Assembly: GCA_023388075.1 (NCBI GenBank)
Contig: JAEWGX010000012.1
Span: 1-62,200 of the forward strand
Reading direction: 5' to 3'
Source: Pseudomonadota bacterium
GTDB lineage: Bacteria > Pseudomonadota > Gammaproteobacteria > Burkholderiales > Burkholderiaceae_E
DNA length: 62,200 bases
The notes beneath the pieces are model-generated. The model saw only the letters and a program-made list of their open reading frames with translations, was not told the origin of the DNA and made no database searches. Position numbers and translations under genes: made by a program. The first letter of the stretch is position 1. Every line of letters starts with the position of its first letter. Below are positions 35,535 through 44,138 of the stretch, in pieces.

Positions 35535-36546
35535 GGTCGTCCTCGTAATCGGTACCCAGGTGGAACAGGCAATCGCCGCGCTGGGTGCGGCACGGCATGC
35601 GCTTGCAGAGCACGATGCCGTCGCGCTGGAAGCGCGCGACCGAGGGCTCGCGCCACGGCGTGTCGTGGAAGTGGATGAGACCCGCCTCCTGTCCGGCGAC
35701 CACCTCGTCGCCGAGCTCCACCAGCGGCTCGAAGAAGCCGGAATCGGGCGCGTAGGTGTAGTAGTCGGCGCCGCGCACCTGCATCAGCCGGGTGGGCGAG
35801 GACGCCGGCACGGCGACCTCGTCGGCCAGCGCGCCCACCAGCCTGAGCGCCCGCAGCGTTCCTTCCCGCGCGGTCTTCAGTGCCGCCATCGTGATGGTGC
35901 CGCCGCCGCCCAGCTCGCTGCCCAGGTGGATCACGCCTTGCCGGGCGGCCGCCGCCGTGAGCGTGCGGTCCTCGCCCTGCGGGGCGTCGGTGACGTATGA
36001 AACCGGCGCGCCGAAGGCCTCCAGCAGCGCGATGTGGCGGGCCATGCGGTCGGGGTCGGCATGGCGGCGGCACAGGCCGCTCGGCACGTACATCAGGGAG
36101 CTGCCGCCGGAGTGCAGGTCGAACACGTAGTCGCATTGCGGCAGAAGCACGTTCTCGACGTACCAGGCGATCTGGGCGGTGATGCCGCCGTCGTTGTCGC
36201 CTGGGAAGGAGCGGTTCAGGTTGCCTTCGTCGATCGGCGACGTGCGCGTGCCGGCATCGGCGGCGGGAAAGTTGGCCGAGGTGAGGAAGATCAGCCGCCC
36301 CCGCACGTCCTCCGGGCGCAGCGAGCGCAGCAGCGAGGCGTGCGCCACCTGCCCCTCGTACTCGTCGCCGTGGTTGCCGGCCATCAGCAGCACGCGCGGG
36401 CCCGCGCCGTTGCGGATGCTGGCGATCGGAATGGGGATCCATCCATAGGCGGAGCGGTGCACGGAGTGGGGCACCCGCAGGAAGCCGACTTGCTTGCCGT
36501 CGCGCTGGAAGTCGATCTCGGAAGTGATACGGGTGGTTTTCCTCAT
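35524..36546 (-). CDS. Succinylglutamate desuccinylase/aspartoacylase-family deacylase, DoeB-like
   Basis: A 340-residue zinc deacylase of the M14-like AstE/AspA group. The zinc motif is GNHGDEYEG with His59 and Glu62, and the third ligand is His145 in DLHSGG. RTSPIDEGNLNRSFPG (101-116) binds the substrate carboxylate, and the SELGGGGT strand carries the general base. The pattern closely resembles N-acetyl-diaminobutyrate deacetylase (DoeB) of ectoine breakdown, but no other ectoine gene is present. It lies 28 bases after an oligopeptide ABC ATPase gene, so deacylation of an imported N-acyl amino acid is the likely role. Confidence 0.85.
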   Translation of the reverse strand: MRKTTRITSEIDFQRDGKQVGFLRVPHSVHRSAYGWIPIPIASIRNGAGPRVLLMAGNHGDEYEGQVAHASLLRSLRPEDVRGRLIFLTSANFPAADAGTRTSPIDEGNLNRSFPGDNDGGITAQIAWYVENVLLPQCDYVFDLHSGGSSLMYVPSGLCRRHADPDRMARHIALLEAFGAPVSYVTDAPQGEDRTLTAAAARQGVIHLGSELGGGGTITMAALKTAREGTLRALRLVGALADEVAVPASSPTRLMQVRGADYYTYAPDSGFFEPLVELGDEVVAGQEAGLIHFHDTPWREPSVARFQRDGIVLCKRMPCRTQRGDCLFHLGTDYEDDRAA

Positions 36547-36574
36547 GGTTCCTCGGAGGTTGGCTCGATGACGT

Positions 36575-37549
36575 TCATGCCGCTGCCGCCACCAGGTGGC
36601 AGGCCGCCTGGTGGCCCGGCCCGACGGTGCGAAGCGCCGGCACGTCGACGCGGCAGCGTGCCTCGGCGTAGGGGCAGCGGGTGTGGAAGTGACAGCCGGG
36701 CGGCGGATCCGCCGGGCTGGGGATCTCGCCCTCCAGCGGCGCCAGCACCTGGCCCGCCATGGGCCGCGGCACGGGCACCGCGGCGAGAAGGGCTCGGGTG
36801 TAGGGATGCTTCGGCGTGTCGTACAGGGACGCCTTGTCGGCGATCTCCACGATCCGGCCCAGGTACATGACCGCGACCCGGTCGCAGGCGTGCTTCACCA
36901 CGCCGAGGTCGTGCGCGATGAAGAGATAGGTGAGGTGGAACTCCTGCTGAAGGTCCTGCATCAGGTTGATGACCTGGGCCTGGATGGAGACGTCCAGGGC
37001 GGAGACCGGCTCGTCGCAGACGATGAAGCGCGGCTCCAGCGCCAGCGCCCGCGCGATGCCGATGCGCTGGCGCTGGCCGCCGGAGAACTCGTGCGGGTAG
37101 CGACCGGCGGCTTCGCGGCGCAGGCCGACCACGTCGAGCAGTTGCGTGACGCGACGGGCGCGGGCGGCGCGGTCGCCGACGCGATGGATCCGCAGCGGCT
37201 CATCCAGGATCTCGCCCACCGTCATGCGCGGATCCAGGGAGCCGTACGGATCCTGGAAGATGATCTGCATCTGGCGACGGCGCTGCCGCATCTCGGCTGG
37301 CGAGAGCGCCATGATGTCCTCGCCCTGGAACTCGATGCGGCCCGCGCTCGGCTCGATCATGCGCAGCACCAGGCGTCCCGTGGTGGTCTTGCCGCAGCCG
37401 CTCTCGCCCACCAGGCCGAGCGTCTCTCCGTCCGCGATGTCGAAGTCGAGCCCGTCCACCGCGCGCACCGCGCCGACCTGGCGCGGCCGCAGCGCGCCCT
37501 TCATGATCGGGAAGTGCTTGACCAGCCCGCGGACGCGAACCAGGGCCAT
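36575..37549 (-). CDS. Peptide-type ABC transporter ATPase (DppF/OppF-like)
   Basis: 324 residues. Walker A is GESGCGKTT, the signature SGGQRQR, Walker B FIVCDEPVSALD, then the H-loop AHD. The oligopeptide-subfamily C-terminal extension is present with the Cys-bearing GCHFHTRCPYAEARC motif, probably an iron-sulfur or disulfide site. It energises uptake through the permeases encoded upstream. It begins directly at the end of a hairpin-bearing repeat (37550-37627) that separates it from the partner ATPase. Confidence 0.93.
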   Translation of the reverse strand: MALVRVRGLVKHFPIMKGALRPRQVGAVRAVDGLDFDIADGETLGLVGESGCGKTTTGRLVLRMIEPSAGRIEFQGEDIMALSPAEMRQRRRQMQIIFQDPYGSLDPRMTVGEILDEPLRIHRVGDRAARARRVTQLLDVVGLRREAAGRYPHEFSGGQRQRIGIARALALEPRFIVCDEPVSALDVSIQAQVINLMQDLQQEFHLTYLFIAHDLGVVKHACDRVAVMYLGRIVEIADKASLYDTPKHPYTRALLAAVPVPRPMAGQVLAPLEGEIPSPADPPPGCHFHTRCPYAEARCRVDVPALRTVGPGHQAACHLVAAAA

Positions 37550-37627
37550 GTCAGCGCCGCCCGGCCGCCCGAAGGCGCTGACACGCCCCCTCGGGGGGCA
37601 GCGAACGAAGTGAGCGTGGGGGTAGTT
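37550..37627. repeat. GC-rich intercistronic element with two hairpins
   Basis: It lies between the two ABC ATPase genes. A 9-base perfect inverted repeat (GTCAGCGCC at 37550-37558, GGCGCTGAC at 37574-37582) is followed by GCCCCC-TCG-GGGGGC (37585-37599) and a CGAACGAAGTGAGCG tail. The first hairpin ends exactly at the ATG of the DppF-like gene. I recall similar CCCCCTCGGGGGG/CGAACGAAGTGAGCG blocks repeated between genes in Burkholderiales genomes. It may affect mRNA stability or the ratio of the two ATPases. Confidence 0.65.
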
Positions 37628-37632
37628 TCATG

Positions 37633-38688
37633 TCAGGTTCGCCCGGCATGGCGGTAACCCGTGAGGGCGATGCAGGCCGCATCGTGGCCCGGCGCGACCG
37701 GGACCATCGCCGGTGCCCGCTCGCGGCAGGCCGGCTGCGCCTGGGGGCAGCGCGGATGGAAGCGACAACCGGCCGGCATGTCGGCGAGGCTCGGCACCAT
37801 GCCGGGGATCGCCTGCAGCCTGCGCTGCGCGTGGTCGAGCGACGGGATGCTGCGCATCAGCAGGCGCGTATAGGGATGCGAAGGCCGCTCGAAGACCGCC
37901 GCTACCGTCCCCTGCTCGACGACGCGCCCGGCGTACATCACCGCGACCCGGTTCACCACCTGCGCCACCACGCCGAGGTCGTGGGTGATCAGCATCACCG
38001 CCATGCCGAGCTCGCGCTGGAGATCGCGCAGCAGGCGCAGGATCTGGGCCTGGATGGTGACGTCCAGCGCGGTGGTCGGCTCGTCGGCGATCAGGACCCG
38101 CGGCCGGCAGGCGAGCGCGATCGCGATCATCACGCGCTGGCGCATGCCACCGGAGAGCTCGTGCGGGTACTGCCCCAGCCGCTGCCGGGCGTTGCCGATG
38201 CCGACCCGCTCGAGCAGCTCCAGCGCGCGGGCCTGTGCTTCGGCTCGACCCAGGCCCTCGTGCACACGCAGCGTCTCGCCGATCTGCTCGCCGATCCGGA
38301 AGACCGGGTTGAGCGCGCTCATCGGCTCCTGGAAGATCATGGCGATCTCCTTGCCGCGGATGCGGTTCATCGTGCGCTCGTCGGCACCGACCAGGTCGCG
38401 GCCGCGCAGAAGGATCCGGCCGCCGGCGATGCGGCCCGGCGGGTCCGGTACCAGCTTGAGGACCGAGAGCGCCGTCAGGCTCTTGCCGCAGCCGGATTCC
38501 CCGACCACGCCGAGCACCTCGCCGGGGGCGAGCGTGAGGGTCACGTCGTCGACGGCCACCTGCTCGCGACCGCGTGGGCCGAACACCACCCGCAGGTTCT
38601 CGATCGCGAGCAGTGGATCGTCCGCGGATACCTGCGGGGCCTGCAGGCCGGCGGCTTGCGGCATCCCGATCATCCCGGCCCGCCGCAT
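37633..38688 (-). CDS. Peptide-type ABC transporter ATPase (DppD/OppD-like)
   Basis: About 351 residues from the ATG at 38688. Walker A GESGCGKSLT, signature LSGGMRQRV, Walker B VLIADEPTTALDV, H-loop THDLG, and the C-terminal GCRFHPRCPQAQPAC motif of the oligopeptide group. In-frame ATGs at 38757, 38673 and 38664 are possible; 38757 would run deep into the preceding permease gene. The start chosen lies just after a short perfect hairpin. It partners the DppF-like ATPase. Confidence 0.9.
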   Translation of the reverse strand: MRRAGMIGMPQAAGLQAPQVSADDPLLAIENLRVVFGPRGREQVAVDDVTLTLAPGEVLGVVGESGCGKSLTALSVLKLVPDPPGRIAGGRILLRGRDLVGADERTMNRIRGKEIAMIFQEPMSALNPVFRIGEQIGETLRVHEGLGRAEAQARALELLERVGIGNARQRLGQYPHELSGGMRQRVMIAIALACRPRVLIADEPTTALDVTIQAQILRLLRDLQRELGMAVMLITHDLGVVAQVVNRVAVMYAGRVVEQGTVAAVFERPSHPYTRLLMRSIPSLDHAQRRLQAIPGMVPSLADMPAGCRFHPRCPQAQPACRERAPAMVPVAPGHDAACIALTGYRHAGRT

Positions 38689-38689
38689 G

Positions 38690-38704
38690 CCGAAGGCGCT
38701 TCGG
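38690..38704. repeat. Short perfect hairpin before the DppD-like start
   Basis: CCGAAG-GCG-CTTCGG, six-base arms, directly upstream of the ATG at 38688 on the minus strand. It shares CCGAAGGCGCT with the larger element at 37550-37627, so it may be a reduced copy. Confidence 0.5.
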
Positions 38705-38710
38705 AGAGAG

Positions 38711-39658
38711 TCACGCCTGCACCCGTAGACGTGGATCGAGCACGTCGCGCAGGCCATCGCCGAGCAGGTTGAGGCCGAGGCACACCAGCGCCACCGCGAT
38801 GCCGGGGAAGAGGCAGATGTGCGGCGCCTCGCGCAGGTAGTCCTTGCCCTCGGCGATCATGTTGCCCCAGGTGGGCGCCGGCGGCGGCGGCCCGACGCCG
38901 AGGAAGCTGAGGATGGCCTCGGCGAGGATGGCGTACGCGAAGATGAAGGTGAGCTGCACCAGCAGCGGCGCCATGCTGTTGGGCAGGATGTGGCGCCACA
39001 CGATCCAGAGGTCGCGGGCTCCGCAGGCGCGCGCCGCCTGCACGTAGTCCATCTCGCGCACCACCAGGACGGTGGAGCGCATGATGCGCGCGGTGCGCGG
39101 CGTGTAGACCGCCGACAGCGCGATGACGGCGTTGATCGCCGAAGGACCCAGCGCCGCCGCGATGGCGATGGCGAGCAGGATCGCGGGAAAGGCCATCAAC
39201 GCGTCCATCAGGCGCATGAGGGGGCCGTCGAGCCGCCGGAAGTAGCCCGCTGCGACGCCGATCAGCGTGCCGACGACGCCGGTCACGAGCGCAACCGCGA
39301 AGCCGATCGACAGCGACAGCCGCGCGCCGTGCACCAGCCGGCTCCAGATGTCGCGGCCGTAGTTGTCCGTGCCGAGCGGATACGGCAGGTCCGGCGTGCG
39401 AAAGCGCGCCCGCACCTGCATCTTCTCCGGCGGCAGGATCTGGATCAGGTCCGCGAAGATGGCGAGCACCAGCATGATCCCGACGATCACGGCGCCGGTC
39501 ATGAAGAGGCGATGGCGGCTCAGCCTGCGCCAGAGGGAGGGGCCGCGAGGCGTGGCTTCCGGCGCCACCGTGTGCGGATCGCCCCCCGGTGCGCCGGGAG
39601 AATGCTGCGATCCGGCGCCGGGACCCGTGCCGGTCGCCGTGGATTCAGCGGTTGCCAT
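38711..39658 (-). CDS. Peptide-type ABC transporter permease (DppC/OppC-like)
   Basis: 315 residues, with a 40-residue polar N-terminal tail, then six membrane segments. The DppC pattern is clear: GTDNYGRDIWSRLVHGARLSL after the first periplasmic loop, the EAA loop around YVQAARACGARDLWIVWRHILPN, and LSFLGVGPPPPAPTWGNMIAEG before the last segments. The start overlaps the end of the partner permease gene by 14 bases. Confidence 0.94.
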   Translation of the reverse strand: MATAESTATGTGPGAGSQHSPGAPGGDPHTVAPEATPRGPSLWRRLSRHRLFMTGAVIVGIMLVLAIFADLIQILPPEKMQVRARFRTPDLPYPLGTDNYGRDIWSRLVHGARLSLSIGFAVALVTGVVGTLIGVAAGYFRRLDGPLMRLMDALMAFPAILLAIAIAAALGPSAINAVIALSAVYTPRTARIMRSTVLVVREMDYVQAARACGARDLWIVWRHILPNSMAPLLVQLTFIFAYAILAEAILSFLGVGPPPPAPTWGNMIAEGKDYLREAPHICLFPGIAVALVCLGLNLLGDGLRDVLDPRLRVQA

Positions 39659-40595
39659 ACGTCACCCGAGGGTCCACGGCCGCGTAGAGCAGGTCGACCA
39701 CCAGGTTGAGCAGCACCAGCACGGCAGCTGTGACCAGCAGGCCGCCCTGGATCATCGGGTAGTCGCGACCGAAGACGGCGTTGGCGAGCAGCCGGCCCAT
39801 GCCGGGCAGCGAGTAGACGGTCTCGATCACGACCGAGCCGGAGAGCAGCAGCCCGAAGCTGATGCCGATCACGGTGATGACCGGGACCAGCACGTTCTTG
39901 AGCGCGTGCTTGCCGACCACCATCCAGGCGGGCAGCCCCTTGGCGCGGGCGGTGCGGACGTAGTCCTGCTGCAGCACCTCGAGCATGGTGGCCCGCGTGA
40001 TTCGCGCGAGCAGCCCGACCTGGAGCAGCGCGAGCGAGAAGGCCGGCAGGATCAGGCATTGCACCCAGCCCCAGGGATCGTCGGCAAAGGCGATGTAGCC
40101 GCCCGCCGGCAGCCAGTCGAGCATCACGCCGAATAGCACGATCAGCATGAGGCTCAGCCAGAAGTTGGGCACCGAGACGCCGACCAGCGCCAGCGTCAGG
40201 ACCGCCTGGTCCACCCAGGTGTTTGCCCGCACCGCCGCGATCACGCCGCAGGGCACGCCGATCGCGACGGTGAGCAGCAGCGCGAAGCCGGCCAGCGCCA
40301 GGGTGACCGGGACCCGCTCGGCGATCGCCTGGGTGACCGGCCGGTTGAGCAGGATGGAATCGCCGAGATCGCCGCGGGCGAGGTCGGCATACCACTGCCC
40401 GAGGCGGACCACGAACGGCCGGTCCAGCCCGAGCTGGCTGCGCACGGCAGCGATCTCCGCGTCGCTCGCATTCTGCCCGGCGATCAACGCGGCCGGATCG
40501 CCCGGCACCAGCTCCATGATGGAGGCCGATATCAGGCTGACCAGCAGCAGCACCGGCAGGGCGACCAGCACGCGCCGCAGCGCGAACTCGATCAT
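39645..40595 (-). CDS. Peptide-type ABC transporter permease (DppB/OppB-like)
   Basis: 316 residues with six membrane segments. MIEFALRRVLVALPVLLLVSLI opens the protein and VPGDPAALIAGQ follows, as in DppB/OppB. The coupling loop is VRTARAKGLPAWMVVGKHALKN, and ETVYSLPGMGRLLANAV, also diagnostic of the family, follows. It lies 43 bases after the binding-protein gene. Confidence 0.94.
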   Translation of the reverse strand: MIEFALRRVLVALPVLLLVSLISASIMELVPGDPAALIAGQNASDAEIAAVRSQLGLDRPFVVRLGQWYADLARGDLGDSILLNRPVTQAIAERVPVTLALAGFALLLTVAIGVPCGVIAAVRANTWVDQAVLTLALVGVSVPNFWLSLMLIVLFGVMLDWLPAGGYIAFADDPWGWVQCLILPAFSLALLQVGLLARITRATMLEVLQQDYVRTARAKGLPAWMVVGKHALKNVLVPVITVIGISFGLLLSGSVVIETVYSLPGMGRLLANAVFGRDYPMIQGGLLVTAAVLVLLNLVVDLLYAAVDPRVTYGNR

Positions 40596-40638
40596 GCCGG
40601 CGGCGCCGCCGCGGGGTCCACCCCGCCTGGCGGTGGAA

Positions 40639-42222
40639 TCAGTCCTCGATCCACACGTTCCACAGTCGCGGGATCCGGTAGGGCACGAATCCCTTCACGT
40701 TCGCGAGAGCCGCCTGCTTGCGGATCAGGTCGCCGAACTTCAGGAACAGCACCTGCTCGTAGACCCGGTCCTGGAACTTGCCGAAGCTCGCCTTGCGGGC
40801 CTCGAAGGTGGCGCCGGACACCAGGTCGGCGAACAGCTTGTCCAGCTCGGGGTCGGCCACGAACTGGTTGTTCTGGGGCGAGACCACGTCCTTCAGCGCC
40901 GAGAACGGACCGACCGACGGCCCCGAGCCCTGGCCGGTGAACCAGAGATTCCAGGCGTCCTTGTTGCGGCGGTGATTCATGGCGGTGGCCCAGTCGAAGA
41001 CGTCCACGCGGACCTTCATCCCGATGGCCTTCAGCTGCTCGCTCACGATCTGGGCCGCCTTGAACATGCTCTGGTAGCTGGAGTTGGTGATGATGACCAG
41101 CTCCTCGCCCTTGTAGCCTGCTTCCTTCAACAGGGCGGCGGCCTTCTTCGGATCCCGGGCGTCGTAGTACTGCTTGCCGTCGGTCACGTAGTACGGATTG
41201 CCCGGATACTGAAGGCCGGGTTGCAGCGTATAGGCGCCGTCGGTGGCGATCTCCATGATCTCCTCCATGTCCAGCGCCAGCTGGATCGCGCGACGTACCC
41301 TGAGATCGTTGGTCGGCGGACGATGGTGGTTCACCCAGGCGCCGTGCAGCCAGAAGTTCTTCAGGTCATGGATGGCGATGCGCTTGTTGGAGGCCAGGCG
41401 CTTGGCCGATTCGGCCGGCAGGTCCTCGATGATCTGGAGCTGGCCGGACTCGAGCCCCGCGACGCGGGCGCCGGCCTCCTTCACGATCTTGAAGTCGATC
41501 GTCTCGAACCAGGCCTGCTTGCGGCCGCCGAAGCCATCCGAGCCCTTGTAGCGCGCATCCGGCTGGTAGCCGGCGAAGCGCTTGACCCGGATGTGGCTGT
41601 CCGGGACCCACTCCACGAACTGGTAGGGGCCGGTGCCGACCAGGTCGAGCTTGCCACCGTCGCGGCTGGCCTGCTCCGCCGGTACGATCGCGATGGGCAC
41701 CACGAAGGCCGAGAGCTCTTCCAGGAAGACCGGCTGCGGCTTGTCGACCTTCAGCACGAAGGTGGTCGCATCCGGCGCTTCCATGCCCACCACGGGATTG
41801 AGCGTCACCTTGGCAAGGCCGACGCGCTTGTAGCGCTCGAAGCTCGCCTTCACGTCCGCCGACGTCAGCTCCTTGCCGTCGTGGAACTTGACGCCGCTGC
41901 GGATCTTGAAGGTGTAGGTGAGGCCGTCCGGGCTGATCTCCCAGCGCTCGGCCAGCTCCGGGATCACCCCGTTGTTCTCGTCGCGCGTGACGAGTTGCTC
42001 GAAGATGTGCATCGCCACGTTGCGGGTGGCGATCGAGGTGGAGAAGTGCGGATCGAGCGTCGGTGGCGTTGCTTCCTGTCCGAACACCAGCATGGGACTG
42101 ATCTTCTGCGCCTGTGCGTCCGACGGTGCCGTGGCGAACACGGCGCAAAGCGCAAGGGCCGCAAGCGCCATGCGCGCGGCAGGAAGGCGGTGCCGGGTGG
42201 CGGCGTGAATTGCGGTAGTCAT
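40639..42222 (-). CDS. Peptide-type ABC transporter substrate-binding protein
   Basis: A 527-residue family-5 (DppA/OppA) periplasmic receptor. The signal peptide runs to about residue 39 (APSDAQAQ). PPTLDPHFSTSIATRNVAMHIFEQLVTRD, LAERWEISPDGLTYTFKIRSGVKFHDG and GTGPYQFVEW are family hallmarks. GAGGAG precedes the ATG at 42222. It opens the importer operon, upstream of the DppB-like permease. Ligands of this family range from peptides to nickel and glycosides, so the substrate must be inferred from the downstream deacylase. Confidence 0.93.
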   Translation of the reverse strand: MTTAIHAATRHRLPAARMALAALALCAVFATAPSDAQAQKISPMLVFGQEATPPTLDPHFSTSIATRNVAMHIFEQLVTRDENNGVIPELAERWEISPDGLTYTFKIRSGVKFHDGKELTSADVKASFERYKRVGLAKVTLNPVVGMEAPDATTFVLKVDKPQPVFLEELSAFVVPIAIVPAEQASRDGGKLDLVGTGPYQFVEWVPDSHIRVKRFAGYQPDARYKGSDGFGGRKQAWFETIDFKIVKEAGARVAGLESGQLQIIEDLPAESAKRLASNKRIAIHDLKNFWLHGAWVNHHRPPTNDLRVRRAIQLALDMEEIMEIATDGAYTLQPGLQYPGNPYYVTDGKQYYDARDPKKAAALLKEAGYKGEELVIITNSSYQSMFKAAQIVSEQLKAIGMKVRVDVFDWATAMNHRRNKDAWNLWFTGQGSGPSVGPFSALKDVVSPQNNQFVADPELDKLFADLVSGATFEARKASFGKFQDRVYEQVLFLKFGDLIRKQAALANVKGFVPYRIPRLWNVWIED

Positions 42223-42434
42223 GTAAGTCTCCTCGATCCTGAGCGCGGCTTGTCTACAGGCGTGGGCGCGGGGTGCGGCAGCCACGGGGGGCCGATCGTA
42301 GCATGGCCGGGATCGCACGCCGAGCGGACACGAACTCCCGTCCCGCAACGTCGGCGCGCCTGTCCGCGTCGCGGCGGGTCGTTTCATTTTTCCGGGAGCA
42401 GCTCGTATCCGACGCGGCGCCGCCCGCCATGCGG

Positions 42435-42463
42435 TTGACGAAGAACTGGCCGGCCACTATGTT
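42435..42463 (+). promoter_or_regulatory. Sigma70-type promoter for the amidohydrolase gene
   Basis: TTGACG (42435-42440), 17-base spacer, TATGTT (42458-42463), about 40 bases before the amidohydrolase ATG at 42505. It lies in the 282-base divergent gap shared with the ABC binding-protein gene. No obvious operator palindrome was seen beside it. Confidence 0.5.
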
Positions 42464-42504
42464 CGCTGCCTTCACATTCACAACAACGATCGGGAGCTGC
42501 AACG

Positions 42505-43467
42505 ATGGGGGATGACGTTTCGTCGATGGATCGCCGCACTTTTCTCGCTGGCGTGTCCGCCACCGCACTGGCTCCTGGCCTTGCCGGCGCACGCACCACG
42601 GACCTCGGCTACGTGGACTCCCACAGTCATCTCTGGAGCCCCGAGCGCGTCCTCTATCCCCTCCGTGACGGGGCGAAGGAGGAGGCGGTCAAGCCGAAGG
42701 GGTTCACCGCCGGCGAGTTCTTCTCCCACGCCCGGCGCGAGGGGGTGACGCGGATGGTGGTGGTCGGCCATACCGGTCATTTCGGCTACGATGCGCGTTA
42801 CATGATCGATGTCGCCAGGGCCCGCCCGGGCGAGATCGCGATCCAGGCCTTCCTGGATCACGCGGACGAGGGCGTCGTCGCGCGCATGGCGGAACTGAAG
42901 GCACAAGGCGTCAAGGCGTTCCGCCTGCGCCTGCTGGATCCGTTCCAGGGTGCCTTTCCGGATTCGCATCCGATCTTCAAGGCCTACGAGTTCGCCGCCA
43001 GGGAGCGGCTGGTGATCTGCCCCCTGACCAACCCGGAGTGGCTTCCCGAGCTGGGCCGGCTGTCCGAGCGTCATCCCGCCACCGTCGTCGCAATCGATCA
43101 CCTGGCCCGCATCGGCGTCGACGGGTTCGGCAAGACGCCGCCGGTGCCCGGCACGATCAGGGAGGAGCAGGTCGCCGACCTCGTCCGGCTGGCCGACTAT
43201 CCGATGATGCACGTCAAGCTCTCCGCCTTCTACGCGCTCGGCAACCGCACCGCTCCCTATGACGACATGATCCCCTTCATCAAGACCGTGCTGAAGGCCT
43301 ACGGGCCGCAACGGCTGATGTGGGGCAGCGACTGTCCGTACCAGCTTGCGCCCGGTCACAGCTACCAGGCATCGATCGGGCTGATCCGGGATCGGCTCGA
43401 CGGCGTCTCCGAGGAAGACCGCGAGTGGCTGCTGCGCAAGACGGCGGAGCGTGTATTCTTCAGCTGA
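42505..43467 (+). CDS. Amidohydrolase-2 family TIM-barrel hydrolase, Tat-exported
   Basis: 320 residues. The N-terminus has a Tat-like motif (SMDRRTFLAGVSATALAPG), so the folded enzyme is probably exported to the periplasm. The barrel starts YVDSHSHLW (metal-binding HxH), contains DHADEG and VVAIDHLARI with a third His, and ends LMWGSDCPYQ with the catalytic Asp, as in 2-pyrone-4,6-dicarboxylate or fuconolactone hydrolases. GGGAG lies about 9 bases before the ATG. It overlaps the aldolase gene by 17 bases, which suggests a shared sugar-acid or lactone pathway. Confidence 0.87.
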   Translation: MGDDVSSMDRRTFLAGVSATALAPGLAGARTTDLGYVDSHSHLWSPERVLYPLRDGAKEEAVKPKGFTAGEFFSHARREGVTRMVVVGHTGHFGYDARYMIDVARARPGEIAIQAFLDHADEGVVARMAELKAQGVKAFRLRLLDPFQGAFPDSHPIFKAYEFAARERLVICPLTNPEWLPELGRLSERHPATVVAIDHLARIGVDGFGKTPPVPGTIREEQVADLVRLADYPMMHVKLSAFYALGNRTAPYDDMIPFIKTVLKAYGPQRLMWGSDCPYQLAPGHSYQASIGLIRDRLDGVSEEDREWLLRKTAERVFFS

Positions 43468-44125
43468 TGCTGTCGCACCCCTGCTCGCATTGATCACGCC
43501 CCCTCCACTTTCTTCCCTGGTCGCCATCCTGCGCGGCATCGAGCCGCGTGAAGCCGTCGCGGTCGGGAGGCTGCTGGTCGGGCAGGGCTTCGCCACGCTG
43601 GAGGTGCCGCTCAACTCGCCCGAGCCGCTCGAGAGCATCCGGCTGCTCGCAGACGCGCTCGGTGATCGCGCGCTGGTCGGTGCCGGTACCGTGCTCGACG
43701 AGTCGGCGGCGCGCGCGGTCGCCGCGGCGGGCGGGCGGCTGGTGGTGATGCCGCACGGTGACACGGCGGTCATCCGCGCGGCGCGCGCGGCCGGGTGCAC
43801 CTGCGTGCCCGGCGTGGCGACGGTCACCGAGGCCTTCGCCGCGCTGGCGGCGGGCGCCAATGCGCTCAAGCTGTTCCCTGCCGAGCAGTTGGGCCCGCCG
43901 GTCGTGAAGGCCTGGCGCGCCGTCCTGCCGCGCGAGTGCCGCCTCTACCCGGTGGGCGGCATCACGCCGGAGGCGATGGAGCCTTACGTCCGGGCCGGCG
44001 CGCACGGCTTCGGCATCGGCAGCGCCCTATACAAGCCGGGCAAGTCGCTGGCGGACATCGAACGCGACGCCGCCGCCTTCGTCGCCGCGTGGGATCGGGC
44101 ACGATCATCCTCCCCGGCTTCATGA
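43451..44125 (+). CDS. KDPG/KDPGal aldolase (2-dehydro-3-deoxy-6-phosphogalactonate type)
   Basis: A 224-residue class I aldolase. AILRGIEPREA opens the barrel, LEVPLNSPEPLESI includes catalytic Glu51, GAGTVLD follows, and the Schiff-base lysine is Lys140 in ALKLFPAEQ. The PLNSPEP wording is typical of KDPGal aldolase (DgoA) rather than KDPG aldolase. It yields pyruvate plus glyceraldehyde-3-phosphate. The GTG at 43451 lies inside the end of the amidohydrolase gene, with GGAG upstream; a TTG at 43490 is an alternative start without a ribosome-binding site. Confidence 0.9.
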   Translation: MYSSADAVAPLLALITPPPLSSLVAILRGIEPREAVAVGRLLVGQGFATLEVPLNSPEPLESIRLLADALGDRALVGAGTVLDESAARAVAAAGGRLVVMPHGDTAVIRAARAAGCTCVPGVATVTEAFAALAAGANALKLFPAEQLGPPVVKAWRAVLPRECRLYPVGGITPEAMEPYVRAGAHGFGIGSALYKPGKSLADIERDAAAFVAAWDRARSSSPAS

Positions 44126-44138
44126 CCTGCCCGGGCGC

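Noticed and set aside
35524..36546. Calling the deacylase an ectoine-pathway DoeB outright
   Set aside because: The motifs fit, but DoeA, the ectoine regulator and the ectoine transporter are all missing, so only the family-level call is supported.
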